Shown: positions 8,477-16,689 of the stretch, in pieces
How the letters are laid out: every line of letters begins with the position of its first letter
Position numbering within the stretch: position 1 is the first letter of the stretch
NCBI GenBank assembly: GCA_964345555.1
Contig: CAYFRD010000008.1
Coordinates: 1 to 48,298 of the forward strand
Direction: 5' to 3'
Length of the DNA stretch: 48,298 nt
Origin: Peptoniphilus_E sp964345555
GTDB lineage: Bacteria; Bacillota; Clostridia; Tissierellales; Peptoniphilaceae
Notes under the pieces: generated by a model
Databases searched by the model: none
Told to the model about the DNA's origin: nothing
The model's input: the letters and a program-made list of their open reading frames with translations, nothing else
Position numbers and translations under genes: made by a program

Positions 8477-9637
8477 TTGAATATCGAAATTTTTAATAAA
8501 AAAGTTAAAACTGTTGCGAAAAGTTTTACTTTAGCATTGGGCTTAGGAGCCTTGGTACTCTCAACAGCTTGTGGAAACAAGGGACCTGAAGGAGTAGTTG
8601 CTACAGTTAACGGAGTTGAAATTAAAGATGAAGATTTCCTTGTGGATTATTCAGCTCAAAGGAATTATGTAGTGCAAATGAGCGGTTCTGAAGATGTATT
8701 GCAAGAACCCACAATAGACAACCCTAAAATGACCATAGCTGAAGAACTGAGAAAACAAACTTTGGACAACTTAGTTCAAATGGAACTTGTTAAGCAAGAT
8801 GCTGAAAAGAAAGGTATAAAAGTAAATCAAGAAGAAATAGACAAAAAGTTGGAAGAAGTTGTAAATCAATCAGGTGGACAAGAAGCTTACGAAGAACAAC
8901 TCAAGAAAACCGGACTGACTCCCGCATTCTTTGAAAAATATCTGAGAAGCTCCGACATTATGGGCAAGTACTATGAAAAACTTCAAGAAGAATTAAAACC
9001 CACAGAAGAAAATCTTAAAAAATATTACGAAGACAACAAGGATAAATTCTTCTCGGCAAAGGCGTCTCATATTTTAGTAGCTGATGTAAATGAAGCTAAT
9101 AAACTAAAAAAAGAACTTGATAAGGGAGCTGATTTTGCTGAAATTGCAAAGGAAAATTCCATAGATCCCGGTTCGGCTGAAAAGGGTGGAGATCTTGGAG
9201 AATTTACAAACGGAACCATGGTTAAAGAATTTGAAGACACTGTTAAGATCATGAAACCCGGTGAAATATCAGATCCCTTTAAGACCGATTACGGATACCA
9301 TATAATAAAACTGGAAGAAAAATCTGAAAGAGCCTACGATGATTTAAAGAGCGAACTGGAAACCCTCTATCTTCAAGAAAAAACCCAAGAATACTTGGAT
9401 AAACTTGAAAAGGATTCGGAAATAAAGAGATATTTGGATCCCAAGGATGAGTTTGAAATACCTGAAGAATACAAAATAGTTCTTCCTGAGGCGACAACAG
9501 AAGTTCCGGAAGGAACACCGGAAGAAGGAGCGGCAGAAGAAGCTCCTGCAACTGAAGAACAAACAGAAGCGCCTGAAGAAGCGGCTGTAAATGAAACAGC
9601 GGAAGAAGATGCTGCAAAAACAGAAGAAAAACAATAA
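8477..9637 (+). CDS. PpiC/parvulin-type foldase lipoprotein (PrsA-like)
   Basis: Membrane-anchored extracytoplasmic peptidyl-prolyl isomerase of 386 residues expected to help exported proteins fold. The signal peptide ends in lipobox LSTAC (Cys32). A SurA/PrsA-like N-terminal region is followed by a rotamase domain starting near KASHILVADVNEANKL and including GGDLGEFTNGTMVKEFE and TDYGYHIIKLE. The last ~50 residues are a low-complexity Glu/Ala/Pro/Thr tail, similar in style to the small lipoprotein at 41997-42326. Start is TTG with AAAGGA upstream. In clostridia a foldase gene often follows mfd; spoVT would be expected next but is missing. Confidence 0.88.
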   Translation: MNIEIFNKKVKTVAKSFTLALGLGALVLSTACGNKGPEGVVATVNGVEIKDEDFLVDYSAQRNYVVQMSGSEDVLQEPTIDNPKMTIAEELRKQTLDNLVQMELVKQDAEKKGIKVNQEEIDKKLEEVVNQSGGQEAYEEQLKKTGLTPAFFEKYLRSSDIMGKYYEKLQEELKPTEENLKKYYEDNKDKFFSAKASHILVADVNEANKLKKELDKGADFAEIAKENSIDPGSAEKGGDLGEFTNGTMVKEFEDTVKIMKPGEISDPFKTDYGYHIIKLEEKSERAYDDLKSELETLYLQEKTQEYLDKLEKDSEIKRYLDPKDEFEIPEEYKIVLPEATTEVPEGTPEEGAAEEAPATEEQTEAPEEAAVNETAEEDAAKTEEKQ

Positions 9638-9647
9638 TTAATAAAAG

Positions 9648-9673
9648 ACTGTGCTTAAGAGCACAGTTTTTTG
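9648..9673 (+). terminator. Terminator after the foldase gene
   Basis: ACTGTGCT (9648-9655), loop TAAG, AGCACAGT (9660-9667), then a run of T. Strong rho-independent terminator. Confidence 0.9.
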
Positions 9674-9971
9674 TATATTGAATGCTCTCTGTTACACTTC
9701 GAATTTCCTATAGATTTAGTGAAGAAAATCCAATAAAAATATCTATAGTTACGAAATAATTGTCTGCAAATTGCAAAAATATAAAAGATTTAATAACATG
9801 ACATTCTTAAATAATACATTTCCATTCTTCATTCGTAGTTTATAATATATTCTTTGAGTCGCACGAGCAACGCCTTACTACTTTGGATAATTATTATTTT
9901 TAACAAATTGGTGTTTTTAACACATCGTGATAAAATATCTATAATTCAATGAAATTTTTACGAGGTGCAAT
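9674..9971 (+). promoter_or_regulatory. Intergenic region with promoter for the YabN-like gene
   Basis: This stretch holds no convincing gene. Near its end TTAACA (9917-9922), a 17-nt spacer and TATAAT (9940-9945) form a good promoter for the gene at 9972, whose Shine-Dalgarno is GAGGTG (9962-9967). In spore-forming clostridia this interval commonly holds spoVT; I found no remnant of it. Confidence 0.6.
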
Positions 9972-10835
9972 ATGATAAATATTATAGGACTGGGTTCAAC
10001 TGACTACAGAGACATGACATTAAGAGCAGTGGAGATGATAAAAAACGGGAATGAGAATTATTTAAGAACTAAAGAGCATGCAGCACTTGAGTATTTTAAA
10101 AAGGAAAATATTCCCTATGAAAGCTTTGATTATCTGTACGAAAGCGAAGATAATTTTGACGAAGTATATGAAAAAATAGTGCTTTTGTTGTTGGAGAAAA
10201 ACAAAGAGAAAGACGTAAACTACATAGTGCTCGGCAATCCCTTAATAGCAGAAAAGACGGTGATGATGCTCCTTGACAGAACAGAAGATGTAAATATAGT
10301 CATGGGCATAAGCTTTATTGAACCTCTTTTAAAGGCTGTGAAAATCGATCCGTCTAAAAATTTAAAACTGCTTGACGGTGATGATTTCAGTCCCTTTGAC
10401 ATAGATATAAGTTCTCACATGATAATAACACAGATATACAATCATAGAATTGCTGTGGATTTAAAGCTTGCCTTGGGAGAAATTTATGGTGACGATTATG
10501 AGATTTTCCTTGTTACAAATGCCGGAATTGAAGACGAGAGAGTTCATAAGATGCCGATTTATGAACTGGACAGAACAGATGATATAAATCACCAAAGTGC
10601 TCTGTTTATTCCCAAAAAGGAAAAAGCCGTAACCTTAGGAAAAATAATGGAAAAGATTGAGGAACAAGAGCTTACCGGCGGAGAATTTTATGAAGGTATT
10701 TTGGAAGAATTGGCAGAAAAAGCCGTTGAACTTTTGCAAAGAGCAAGGGGGTTAAACTATGAAGGATATTATTACTACGGTGAAATTTTGGAATATATAT
10801 ATAAAAAAATAGGTAAAAACCGACAATTTGAGTAA
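9972..10835 (+). CDS. YabN-like tetrapyrrole-methylase-fold protein, degenerate MazG part
   Basis: Protein of 287 residues in the position of yabN/mazG. Residues 1-220 resemble the TP-methylase-like half of MazG/YabN fusions: IIGLGSTDYRDMTLRAVEM, LRTKEHAALEYF, YIVLGNPLIAEKTVMMLL, ITQIYNHRIAVDLKLAL and MPIYELDRTDDINHQSALFIP. The usual Gly-Pro-Gly SAM-site loop is replaced by GLGSTD. The last ~65 residues, where a MazG pyrophosphohydrolase domain belongs, are short and lack the CPWD and EExxE signatures. It is therefore probably neither an active methylase nor an NTP pyrophosphohydrolase; function unknown. Confidence 0.75.
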   Translation: MINIIGLGSTDYRDMTLRAVEMIKNGNENYLRTKEHAALEYFKKENIPYESFDYLYESEDNFDEVYEKIVLLLLEKNKEKDVNYIVLGNPLIAEKTVMMLLDRTEDVNIVMGISFIEPLLKAVKIDPSKNLKLLDGDDFSPFDIDISSHMIITQIYNHRIAVDLKLALGEIYGDDYEIFLVTNAGIEDERVHKMPIYELDRTDDINHQSALFIPKKEKAVTLGKIMEKIEEQELTGGEFYEGILEELAEKAVELLQRARGLNYEGYYYYGEILEYIYKKIGKNRQFE

Positions 10836-11052
10836 TTTACTATGGAAATTCATTTTATGATAATGTATAATCTATATAGTTTCAAGAATCAATGGAAGCA
10901 TATACAAAATATTTAAGTTTAAGTAGAATAAAAATCGTAGGACTTATATTTGATTTAAGCTTTAATTTAGGCATTTATTAGTGTGAACTTACAGAACTTA
11001 AATATATAATTAAGCAAAAAAATTATTATTTTAAATTTTTGAGGAGGATTTT

Positions 11053-11346
11053 ATGAACAAGTCAGAATTAGTTGCAAGTATAGCAGAAAAAAGTAATTTA
11101 ACAAAAAAAGATGCGGAATTAGCTCTTAACGGATTTTTATCTTCAGTTGAAGAAGCTCTTATGAAGGGTGAAAAAGTCCAACTTGTTGGATTCGGAACTT
11201 TTGAAGTTAGAGAAAGAAAAGCAAGAGAAGGCAGAAATCCCAGAAATCCTGAAGAAGTTATTAAAATACCTGCTTCTAAAGCACCTGTATTCAGAGCCGG
11301 AAAAGCTTTAAAAGAATCTGTAAATTCAAAGAAAAAGAAAAAATAA
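11053..11346 (+). CDS. hup: HU-family DNA-binding protein
   Basis: Small basic nucleoid protein of 97 residues that bends and compacts DNA. The HU signature is clear: MNKSELVASIAEKSNLTKKDAE, then VGFGTFEVRERKAREGRNP and IPASKAPVFRAGKALKE. It ends in a short Lys-only tail, slightly longer than the usual ~91 residues. GAGGAGG lies six to seven bases upstream, consistent with high expression, and a strong terminator follows at once. The 217-bp upstream region is AT-rich with two TATAAT boxes (10866-10871 and 11005-11010) but no clear -35. Position between yabN and the S4 gene is conserved in clostridia. Confidence 0.96.
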   Translation: MNKSELVASIAEKSNLTKKDAELALNGFLSSVEEALMKGEKVQLVGFGTFEVRERKAREGRNPRNPEEVIKIPASKAPVFRAGKALKESVNSKKKKK

Positions 11347-11360
11347 TTGACTTAACATGA

Positions 11361-11383
11361 GGGAAGCTGAGCTTCCCTTTTTT
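11361..11383 (+). terminator. Terminator after hup
   Basis: GGGAAGC (11361-11367), loop TGA, GCTTCCC (11371-11377), then six T. The S4 gene Shine-Dalgarno GGAG begins directly after the T-run. Confidence 0.92.
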
Positions 11384-11393
11384 GGAGTATTTT

Positions 11394-11636
11394 ATGAGAA
11401 TAGATAAATTTTTAAAAGTTTCCAGAATAATCATCCGAAGACCTATAGCGAAAAAGGCTTGCGACGGCGGCAGGGTTAAGATAAACGGCAAAGTCGCAAA
11501 AGCCGGAGATGATGTAAAAGTGGGCGATATACTTGAAATATCCTTTGGAAGCGGGACCAACAAGTATGAAATATTGGACATTAAAGAACAGACAGCAAAA
11601 AATGATGCGACTAGCCTGTATAAAATAATCGACTGA
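11394..11636 (+). CDS. S4-domain RNA-binding protein (RlbA/YabO/RqcP family)
   Basis: Protein of 80 residues consisting almost wholly of an S4 RNA-binding fold: MRIDKFLKVSRIIIRRPIAK, then CDGGRVKINGKVAKAGDDVKVGD. B. subtilis YabO (RqcP) has this length and position and acts with RqcH in alanine tailing on stalled 50S subunits; the same role here is inference. The ATG at 11394 is chosen because GGAG (11384-11387) lies six bases upstream; an upstream in-frame TTG at 11382 has no ribosome site. The site directly abuts the hup terminator, so expression may rely on read-through. Confidence 0.88.
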   Translation: MRIDKFLKVSRIIIRRPIAKKACDGGRVKINGKVAKAGDDVKVGDILEISFGSGTNKYEILDIKEQTAKNDATSLYKIID

Positions 11637-11698
11637 AAATTAAATATACCTTGAAAAATCAACCTTTAAATGTAATAATTAAATTGGAGGTTGTCGAC

Positions 11699-11998
11699 AT
11701 GAAAAAAAACAAGCCCTTTCCTTTAATTTTTGCAATTTTAATTTTGTTTTCCGTGACATACGGAGCATTTAATATCAGTAATAACATTTCACTTAGAAAT
11801 GAAAAATTATCGGAAATTTCTAAAAAACAAGAAAAAATAAATGAATTAAAAAAAGATATATCCGAGCTTGAATCGGAAATATCCAACTCCGACTCTGTTG
11901 AATTCATAGAAAAGGTGGCAAGAGAAGATCTTGGCATGGTTAAACCCAGAGAAGTAGTGTATGTCGATAAAGATAAGGAAAAGGACGACTTGAGATAA
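11699..11998 (+). CDS. divIC: DivIC/FtsL-type septum formation initiator
   Basis: Bitopic division protein of 99 residues. A short basic N-terminus precedes one membrane helix (about residues 7-27, FPLIFAILILFSVTYGAF), then a coiled coil rich in Lys/Glu (KISEI to SELESEISNSD region) and the DivIC signature VEFIEKVAREDLGMVKPREVVY-like end. The ATG at 11699 has GGAGG eight bases upstream; an earlier in-frame start lacks one. In spore formers yabP and yabQ lie between the S4 gene and divIC; only 62 bp remain here. Confidence 0.88.
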   Translation: MKKNKPFPLIFAILILFSVTYGAFNISNNISLRNEKLSEISKKQEKINELKKDISELESEISNSDSVEFIEKVAREDLGMVKPREVVYVDKDKEKDDLR

Positions 11999-12027
11999 CT
12001 TCTAGAATTTTTAGGGAGGATAATTTA

Positions 12028-12435
12028 ATGGCATTAACTATAGGCCAAATTGTTGATGGAGTTGTGTCCAATGTGATGAAGTTCGGAGCTTTTATCGATT
12101 TGGGAGAAGGTAAGAGCGGACTTGTACATATATCGGAAATATCTGACAAATATGTTCAAAATGTTTCAGATGTTTTAGAAAAGGGACAAAGTGTAAAAGT
12201 TAAGATAATTTCTCTTGACGATCATGGAAAAATTGCGTTGTCTATCAAGCAAGCACAGCCGAAGGAAGAAACTAAAAAAACAAGGGAAGTAAAGGAAGTA
12301 AGGTTTGAAAAAGAGCAGAAGGATATGACTTTCGAAGATAAGCTTTCCAAGTTTCTGAAAGATTCCAATGAAAAACTCGAACAGGCAAGATCACGAGAGA
12401 ATTCAAAAATGTCAAAGGGTAGATCGAGAAAATAA
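12028..12435 (+). CDS. S1-domain RNA-binding protein (YabR-like)
   Basis: Protein of 135 residues with one N-terminal S1 OB-fold domain: MALTIGQIVDGVVSNVMKFG, then IDLGEGKSGLVHISEISD and VKVKIISLDDHGKIALSIKQ, residues 1-74. The remainder is a charged Lys/Glu/Arg-rich tail that may be disordered. Such proteins bind RNA or ribosomes; the exact role is not established for this one. AGGGAGG lies upstream of the ATG. It sits between divIC and tilS as in Bacillus, but spoIIE, normally nearby, is absent. A terminator follows. Confidence 0.88.
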   Translation: MALTIGQIVDGVVSNVMKFGAFIDLGEGKSGLVHISEISDKYVQNVSDVLEKGQSVKVKIISLDDHGKIALSIKQAQPKEETKKTREVKEVRFEKEQKDMTFEDKLSKFLKDSNEKLEQARSRENSKMSKGRSRK

Positions 12436-12445
12436 ATATATAAAG

Positions 12446-12471
12446 GGTCATCGGTGATGACCTTATTTTTT
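12446..12471 (+). terminator. Terminator between S1-domain gene and tilS
   Basis: GGTCATC (12446-12452), loop GGT, GATGACC (12456-12462), then TTA and six T. Confidence 0.85.
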
Positions 12472-12528
12472 ATTGTAAATGATTTATTTGAGGTTCTGTG
12501 CTTAGGAGAATGTGAACTGAGGTATTTT

Positions 12529-13893
12529 ATGACAAATACTGTTAATCTGATAAATGAAAAATTTTTAAAAAATATGAGAGAATATGAAATGATAGAAAAG
12601 GGAGATAAAATTGTAGCCGCTGTATCGGGAGGTGCGGATTCGATTTTTATGCTCTACAATCTATATCTTTATAAAGACAGGGAAGATTTCTCCATAAGGG
12701 TCGCTCATGTGAATCACGGAGTCAGAGAAAGTGCAAAAAGAGATGAGGAGTTTGTAAAACAACTGTGTGAAAAGCTCGATCTGGAATTCAATGTAATCCA
12801 TGTAAATATGCATGAATATGCCATAGAACACAGGATGACCGATGAAGAAGCCGGGCGATATCTGAGATATTCCTTTTTTAGAAAATTAAAGGGGAAAAAC
12901 GGTAAAGTATTTCTTGCTCACAATGCCAACGATCAGGCGGAAACGGTGCTACAAAGAATAATAAGAGGAACCGGAATCGACGGGTTGACAGCCATGGACT
13001 ATGTGAATAATGATTTATACAGACCGATTTTAAATGTGAGAAGATCTGAAATTATGGATTATCTCCAGGAAAATAATATAAAATACGTTGAAGATGAAAC
13101 CAACAGCATGGATATTTACGGTAGGAATAAGGTAAGATTAAAGGTAATACCCTATATCGAAGACAATTTCAACAGCGGTTTTGTTGATTCTCTTTTGAGG
13201 TTGTCGGAACTGTCCAGGAAAAATATGAGTTATGTAAAGAGCAATGTAGAAAATTATTTAAAGGAGCATTACAAGGACAACATACTGGACATCAAAGCTT
13301 TGAAAAATCAGGATTCTTACTACATAAGCGAAGTCATAAGAGCTTTTTTGAAAGAGGAATTGGGCAGTATTCACGGAATATTTATGGATAACATAGATGA
13401 GATTGTAGAGAACATAGTCACATCCACCAAGTTCAAGATTACTTTAAAAAAAGACGCCAACTTGATCTTGTCTTATGACAATTTATACATAGAAGAACAG
13501 CACTCAACTACAGAGATGAAACCTGAAATTTTGATTGAAGGGACAAAGGATACCGCCTATGGTAGATTCGTAATAAAACGCAATTCATCATATAAGGTGT
13601 CGAAGAATTGCATATCCATAGATGGCGACAAACTCAAGGGAAATTTGCTTGTGAGATACAGGAAAGAGGGAGATAGATTTATTCCCATAGGCATGACAAA
13701 TCAAAAGAAACTAAAGGATTTCTTTATAGATGAAAAAATCCCCAGGAACATCAGAGATAAAACTCCCATATTATGCGATAATGAAGAGATAATATGGGTT
13801 GCCCCCTATAGAATGAGCGAAAATTACAAAGTTGATAAAAACACGAAAAATATAATAAATATATGTATGGAGGTAACAAGTGGAAAAAATTGA
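12529..13893 (+). CDS. tilS: tRNA(Ile)-lysidine synthetase
   Basis: Modifies C34 of the CAU-anticodon tRNA-Ile to lysidine, using ATP and lysine. The PP-loop motif AAVSGGADSIFMLYN lies near residue 32, followed by HVNHGVRESAKRDEEFV and AHNANDQAETVLQRIIRGTG. The C-terminal region RYRKEGDRFIPIGM with KKLKDFFIDEKIPRNIRD is the TilS C-terminal domain. Product is 454 residues, the usual size. The ATG at 12529 is preferred (GAGG about six bases upstream) over an upstream in-frame ATG lying in the preceding terminator. The gene overlaps hpt by 14 bp, so they are coupled. Confidence 0.95.
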   Translation: MTNTVNLINEKFLKNMREYEMIEKGDKIVAAVSGGADSIFMLYNLYLYKDREDFSIRVAHVNHGVRESAKRDEEFVKQLCEKLDLEFNVIHVNMHEYAIEHRMTDEEAGRYLRYSFFRKLKGKNGKVFLAHNANDQAETVLQRIIRGTGIDGLTAMDYVNNDLYRPILNVRRSEIMDYLQENNIKYVEDETNSMDIYGRNKVRLKVIPYIEDNFNSGFVDSLLRLSELSRKNMSYVKSNVENYLKEHYKDNILDIKALKNQDSYYISEVIRAFLKEELGSIHGIFMDNIDEIVENIVTSTKFKITLKKDANLILSYDNLYIEEQHSTTEMKPEILIEGTKDTAYGRFVIKRNSSYKVSKNCISIDGDKLKGNLLVRYRKEGDRFIPIGMTNQKKLKDFFIDEKIPRNIRDKTPILCDNEEIIWVAPYRMSENYKVDKNTKNIINICMEVTSGKN

Positions 13894-14425
13894 AGTTATA
13901 AGCGATATTAAAGAAGTGCTTTACACAGAGGAAGATTTGAATAGCAAATGCTCAGAACTGGCAGAGAGAATTTCTGCGGATTATGATGGAGAAATAGTAG
14001 TAGTGGGAATATTAAAGGGTGCAATACCATTTATGATAGATCTTGTCCGAAAGATAAAAAACCCTGTGATAATTGATTTTATGGACGTAAAAAGTTATGA
14101 CGGCACTACTACTACGGGAGAAGTCAGGATATTGAAGGATTTAAGCATAAAGGTGGAAGGAAAAGATGTCTTGATAGTTGAAGACATTATCGACACCGGG
14201 CTTACTCTGTCATATTTGCTAGAAGTGCTCAAAAGCAGAGGAGCAAAAAGCTTAAACGTGTGCTCTCTTCTAACAAAGCCGGCACGTAGAAAAAAGGATA
14301 TAAAAGTGAAGTATGTAGGATTTGAAATTGAAGATAATTTCGTAATAGGATACGGAATGGATTACAATGAACACTATAGAAATTTGCCCTACATAGGGAT
14401 ACTGGATGAGCAAATATACAAATAA
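13880..14425 (+). CDS. hpt: Hypoxanthine phosphoribosyltransferase
   Basis: Purine salvage enzyme of 181 residues converting hypoxanthine or guanine plus PRPP to IMP or GMP. The PRPP-binding signature DVLIVEDIIDTGLTLSYLLE starts near residue 96; VVGILKGAIPFMIDLVRKI and YVGFEIEDNFVIGYGMDY are typical HPRT segments. Start is GTG with GGAGG six bases upstream inside tilS; the genes overlap by 14 bp. The tilS-hpt-ftsH order is widely conserved in Firmicutes. Confidence 0.96.
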   Translation: MEKIEVISDIKEVLYTEEDLNSKCSELAERISADYDGEIVVVGILKGAIPFMIDLVRKIKNPVIIDFMDVKSYDGTTTTGEVRILKDLSIKVEGKDVLIVEDIIDTGLTLSYLLEVLKSRGAKSLNVCSLLTKPARRKKDIKVKYVGFEIEDNFVIGYGMDYNEHYRNLPYIGILDEQIYK

Positions 14426-14447
14426 AAAACATAAAACAGCTCGTCTA

Positions 14448-14456
14448 TGCTATAAT
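14448..14456 (+). promoter_or_regulatory. Extended -10 promoter for ftsH (first copy)
   Basis: TGCTATAAT (14448-14456) lies 21 bases upstream of the TTG start, with no clear -35. The identical 9-mer precedes dnaX and, on the minus strand, the zinc-ribbon gene. Confidence 0.5.
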
Positions 14457-14477
14457 CTATAAGAGGAGTGATGTTTA

Positions 14478-16388
14478 TTGAATAAGAGAATCAGCGGAGC
14501 AAGTCTATATCTCTCCCTCATAGTTCTTGTCATATTGGGCATAAGATTTTTGAGCCCGCCGGCAGAAACTATACCGGAGGTAGATGTTACCGAATTTATA
14601 AATTATATCAATGAAGATAATATTACTGAAATCACATATGATGAAAGAGAAATAATATTTGAAACTAAGGACGAAAAAACATATTTCACGGTAATTCCAC
14701 AAGAAGCCAGAATTTATATTTACGATAAATATATATCTCCGGCAATGGAAGACAACAATATAACTGTGAAGAGTTTACCCGATCGAGAAACGCCGATTTA
14801 CATGGAGTGGATACCTACAATACTCATGTTGGTAATATTTGTGGGATTTTGGTACTATATCATGAATCAATCTCAAGGCGGCGGTTCAAAGATGAGTTCT
14901 TTTGGCAAGAGCAAGGCCAGAGTTGTAAAACAGGATGAAAAAAATCTGGTGAGTTTTGCAGATGTTGCAGGTCTTATGGAAGAAAAAGAAGAGTTGACGG
15001 AAATAGTCGATTTTTTGAAAAATCCTAAGAAATTTGTAAACATGGGAGCAAGAATACCAAAAGGGGTATTGCTCGTAGGACCTCCCGGAACAGGAAAGAC
15101 CTATCTTTCAAAGGCTGTTGCAGGAGAAGCCAAAGTTCCATTTTTTATAATGTCTGGTTCCGACTTTGTTGAAATGTTTGTTGGAGTAGGAGCATCAAGA
15201 GTCAGAGACTTATTTGAAACAGCCAAGAAAAATGCACCCTGCATCATATTCATAGATGAAATCGACGCTGTAGGAAGAAAGCGTGGAGCAGGACTGGGTG
15301 GAGGACATGATGAAAGAGAACAAACTCTCAACCAACTTTTAGTTGAAATGGACGGCTTCGGTAACAACGAAGGTGTAATAGTCATGGCAGCTACAAACAG
15401 AGCCGATATTCTGGATCCGGCATTATTAAGACCCGGTCGTTTTGACAGGACTGTATTTGTAGGTAAACCTGATGTAAGAGGCAGAGAGGAAATACTAAAG
15501 GTTCATTCAAAAAATAAAAAGCTGGGCGATGACATTGATTTCAAAGTAGTAGCGAAGAGAACCCCGGGATTTACACCGGCGGATTTGGAAAATTTGATGA
15601 ATGAAGCGGCACTTCTTGCAGCCAGAAGAAACAGCGATAAAATTGAAATGGAAGATATAGAAGAAGCATCTATTAAAGTACAAGCCGGTCCCGCTAAAAA
15701 ATCCAAGGTTGTCACGGAGAAAGAAAGAAAACTCACAGCAGTGCACGAAGCAGGGCATGCAGTAGTATCTAAAAATCTTCCGGGAACAGATCCTGTTCAC
15801 ATGATAACTATAATTCCCAGAGGAATGGCAGGAGGATTCACAGCATATATTCCGGAAGATGATGTAAACTTCATGACCAAGGGTCAAATGCAAAATGAAC
15901 TTGTATCCCTGTTGGGAGGCAGAATTGCAGAATCATTAGTTCTTGACGACATATCCACAGGAGCTCACAATGACATAGAAAGGGCGACTGCCATAGCAAG
16001 AGCCATGGTGACGGAATATGGAATGAGCGAAAAAATCGGAACAATAAATTATGGTGGAAGCGAAGAAGTATTCATAGGCAGAGATTTAGGAAGATCAAAG
16101 AACTATTCTGAACAGACAGCTGCAGAAATAGACGAAGAAATTTCCAAGCTTTTAAAAGAAGCCTATGAAAAAGCCAAGAAAATACTCAGCGAAAACATGG
16201 ATAAACTCATAGCCGTTTCAGATGCCTTACTTGAAAAAGAAACCATAGGCAGAGAAGAATTTGAAAGAATATATAATGGAGAATTAAAATATGATTCAAA
16301 TTCCCCGGAAGACAGAATAGATGGAAAAGACCTTTCAGAAGAAGCAAAGGACATAATGGAGTCCGGAGAATCAGCTGAAAACAATTAA
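14478..16388 (+). CDS. ftsH: ATP-dependent zinc metalloprotease FtsH, canonical-locus copy
   Basis: Membrane-bound AAA+ protease of 636 residues that degrades damaged membrane and regulatory proteins. Two N-terminal membrane helices (about 8-25 and 115-132) flank a short extracytoplasmic domain. Walker A is GPPGTGKT (about residue 201), followed by FIDEIDAVGRKRGAG (Walker B), the SRH region ATNRADILDPALLRPGRFDR and zinc site HEAGH (about residue 422) with a later acidic ligand near ISTGAHNDIERA. Start is TTG with GAGGAG upstream. It occupies the conserved tilS-hpt-ftsH position. A second full-length ftsH lies at 45257-47239. Confidence 0.96.
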   Translation: MNKRISGASLYLSLIVLVILGIRFLSPPAETIPEVDVTEFINYINEDNITEITYDEREIIFETKDEKTYFTVIPQEARIYIYDKYISPAMEDNNITVKSLPDRETPIYMEWIPTILMLVIFVGFWYYIMNQSQGGGSKMSSFGKSKARVVKQDEKNLVSFADVAGLMEEKEELTEIVDFLKNPKKFVNMGARIPKGVLLVGPPGTGKTYLSKAVAGEAKVPFFIMSGSDFVEMFVGVGASRVRDLFETAKKNAPCIIFIDEIDAVGRKRGAGLGGGHDEREQTLNQLLVEMDGFGNNEGVIVMAATNRADILDPALLRPGRFDRTVFVGKPDVRGREEILKVHSKNKKLGDDIDFKVVAKRTPGFTPADLENLMNEAALLAARRNSDKIEMEDIEEASIKVQAGPAKKSKVVTEKERKLTAVHEAGHAVVSKNLPGTDPVHMITIIPRGMAGGFTAYIPEDDVNFMTKGQMQNELVSLLGGRIAESLVLDDISTGAHNDIERATAIARAMVTEYGMSEKIGTINYGGSEEVFIGRDLGRSKNYSEQTAAEIDEEISKLLKEAYEKAKKILSENMDKLIAVSDALLEKETIGREEFERIYNGELKYDSNSPEDRIDGKDLSEEAKDIMESGESAENN

Positions 16389-16405
16389 AAATTCATTAAA
16401 CAAAC

Positions 16406-16436
16406 AAAAAGATACACTTGAGGGTGTATCTTTTTG
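16406..16436 (+). terminator. Terminator after first ftsH
   Basis: AAAAAGATACAC (16406-16417) pairs with GTGTATCTTTTT (16424-16435) around a 6-nt loop. Confidence 0.9.
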
Positions 16437-16488
16437 TATGTAGAAAATCTTGAAATTAGAATATTTATTTAAAAGCTGTATAAATCAG

Positions 16489-16588
16489 NNNNNNNNNNNN
16501 NNNNNNNNNNNNNNNNNNNNNNNNNNNNNNNNNNNNNNNNNNNNNNNNNNNNNNNNNNNNNNNNNNNNNNNNNNNNNNNNNNNNNNNN
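16489..16588. other. Assembly gap of 100 N
   Basis: Exactly 100 N, a default gap length. The 9-mer ATAAATCAG ends the left side (16480-16488) and starts the right side (16589-16597), so the two contigs may simply overlap. True length unknown. Confidence 0.97.
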
Positions 16589-16627
16589 ATAAATCAGGTA
16601 TAATTAAATAAGAACAATATGAAAACT

Positions 16628-16667
16628 CTATTATTAATTTAGAATATTTATTCTCAATTAATAATAG
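16628..16667 (+). repeat. 40-bp near-perfect palindrome upstream of the ZIP gene
   Basis: CTATTATTAATT (16628-16639) and AATTAATAATAG (16656-16667) are perfect reverse complements. The centre AGAATATTTATTCT (16641-16654) is itself palindromic, so only one base pair (T/C) breaks a 40-bp dyad. It lies between a TATAAT box (16599-16604) and the GAGGAGG ribosome site, so it may be an operator or a 5'UTR hairpin. Confidence 0.7.
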
Positions 16668-16689
16668 AAACAAAATTGAGGAGGTTATT

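Noticed and set aside
9674..9971. Possible spoVT remnant between the foldase and YabN-like genes
   Set aside because: No AbrB-like coding fragment could be read in any frame.
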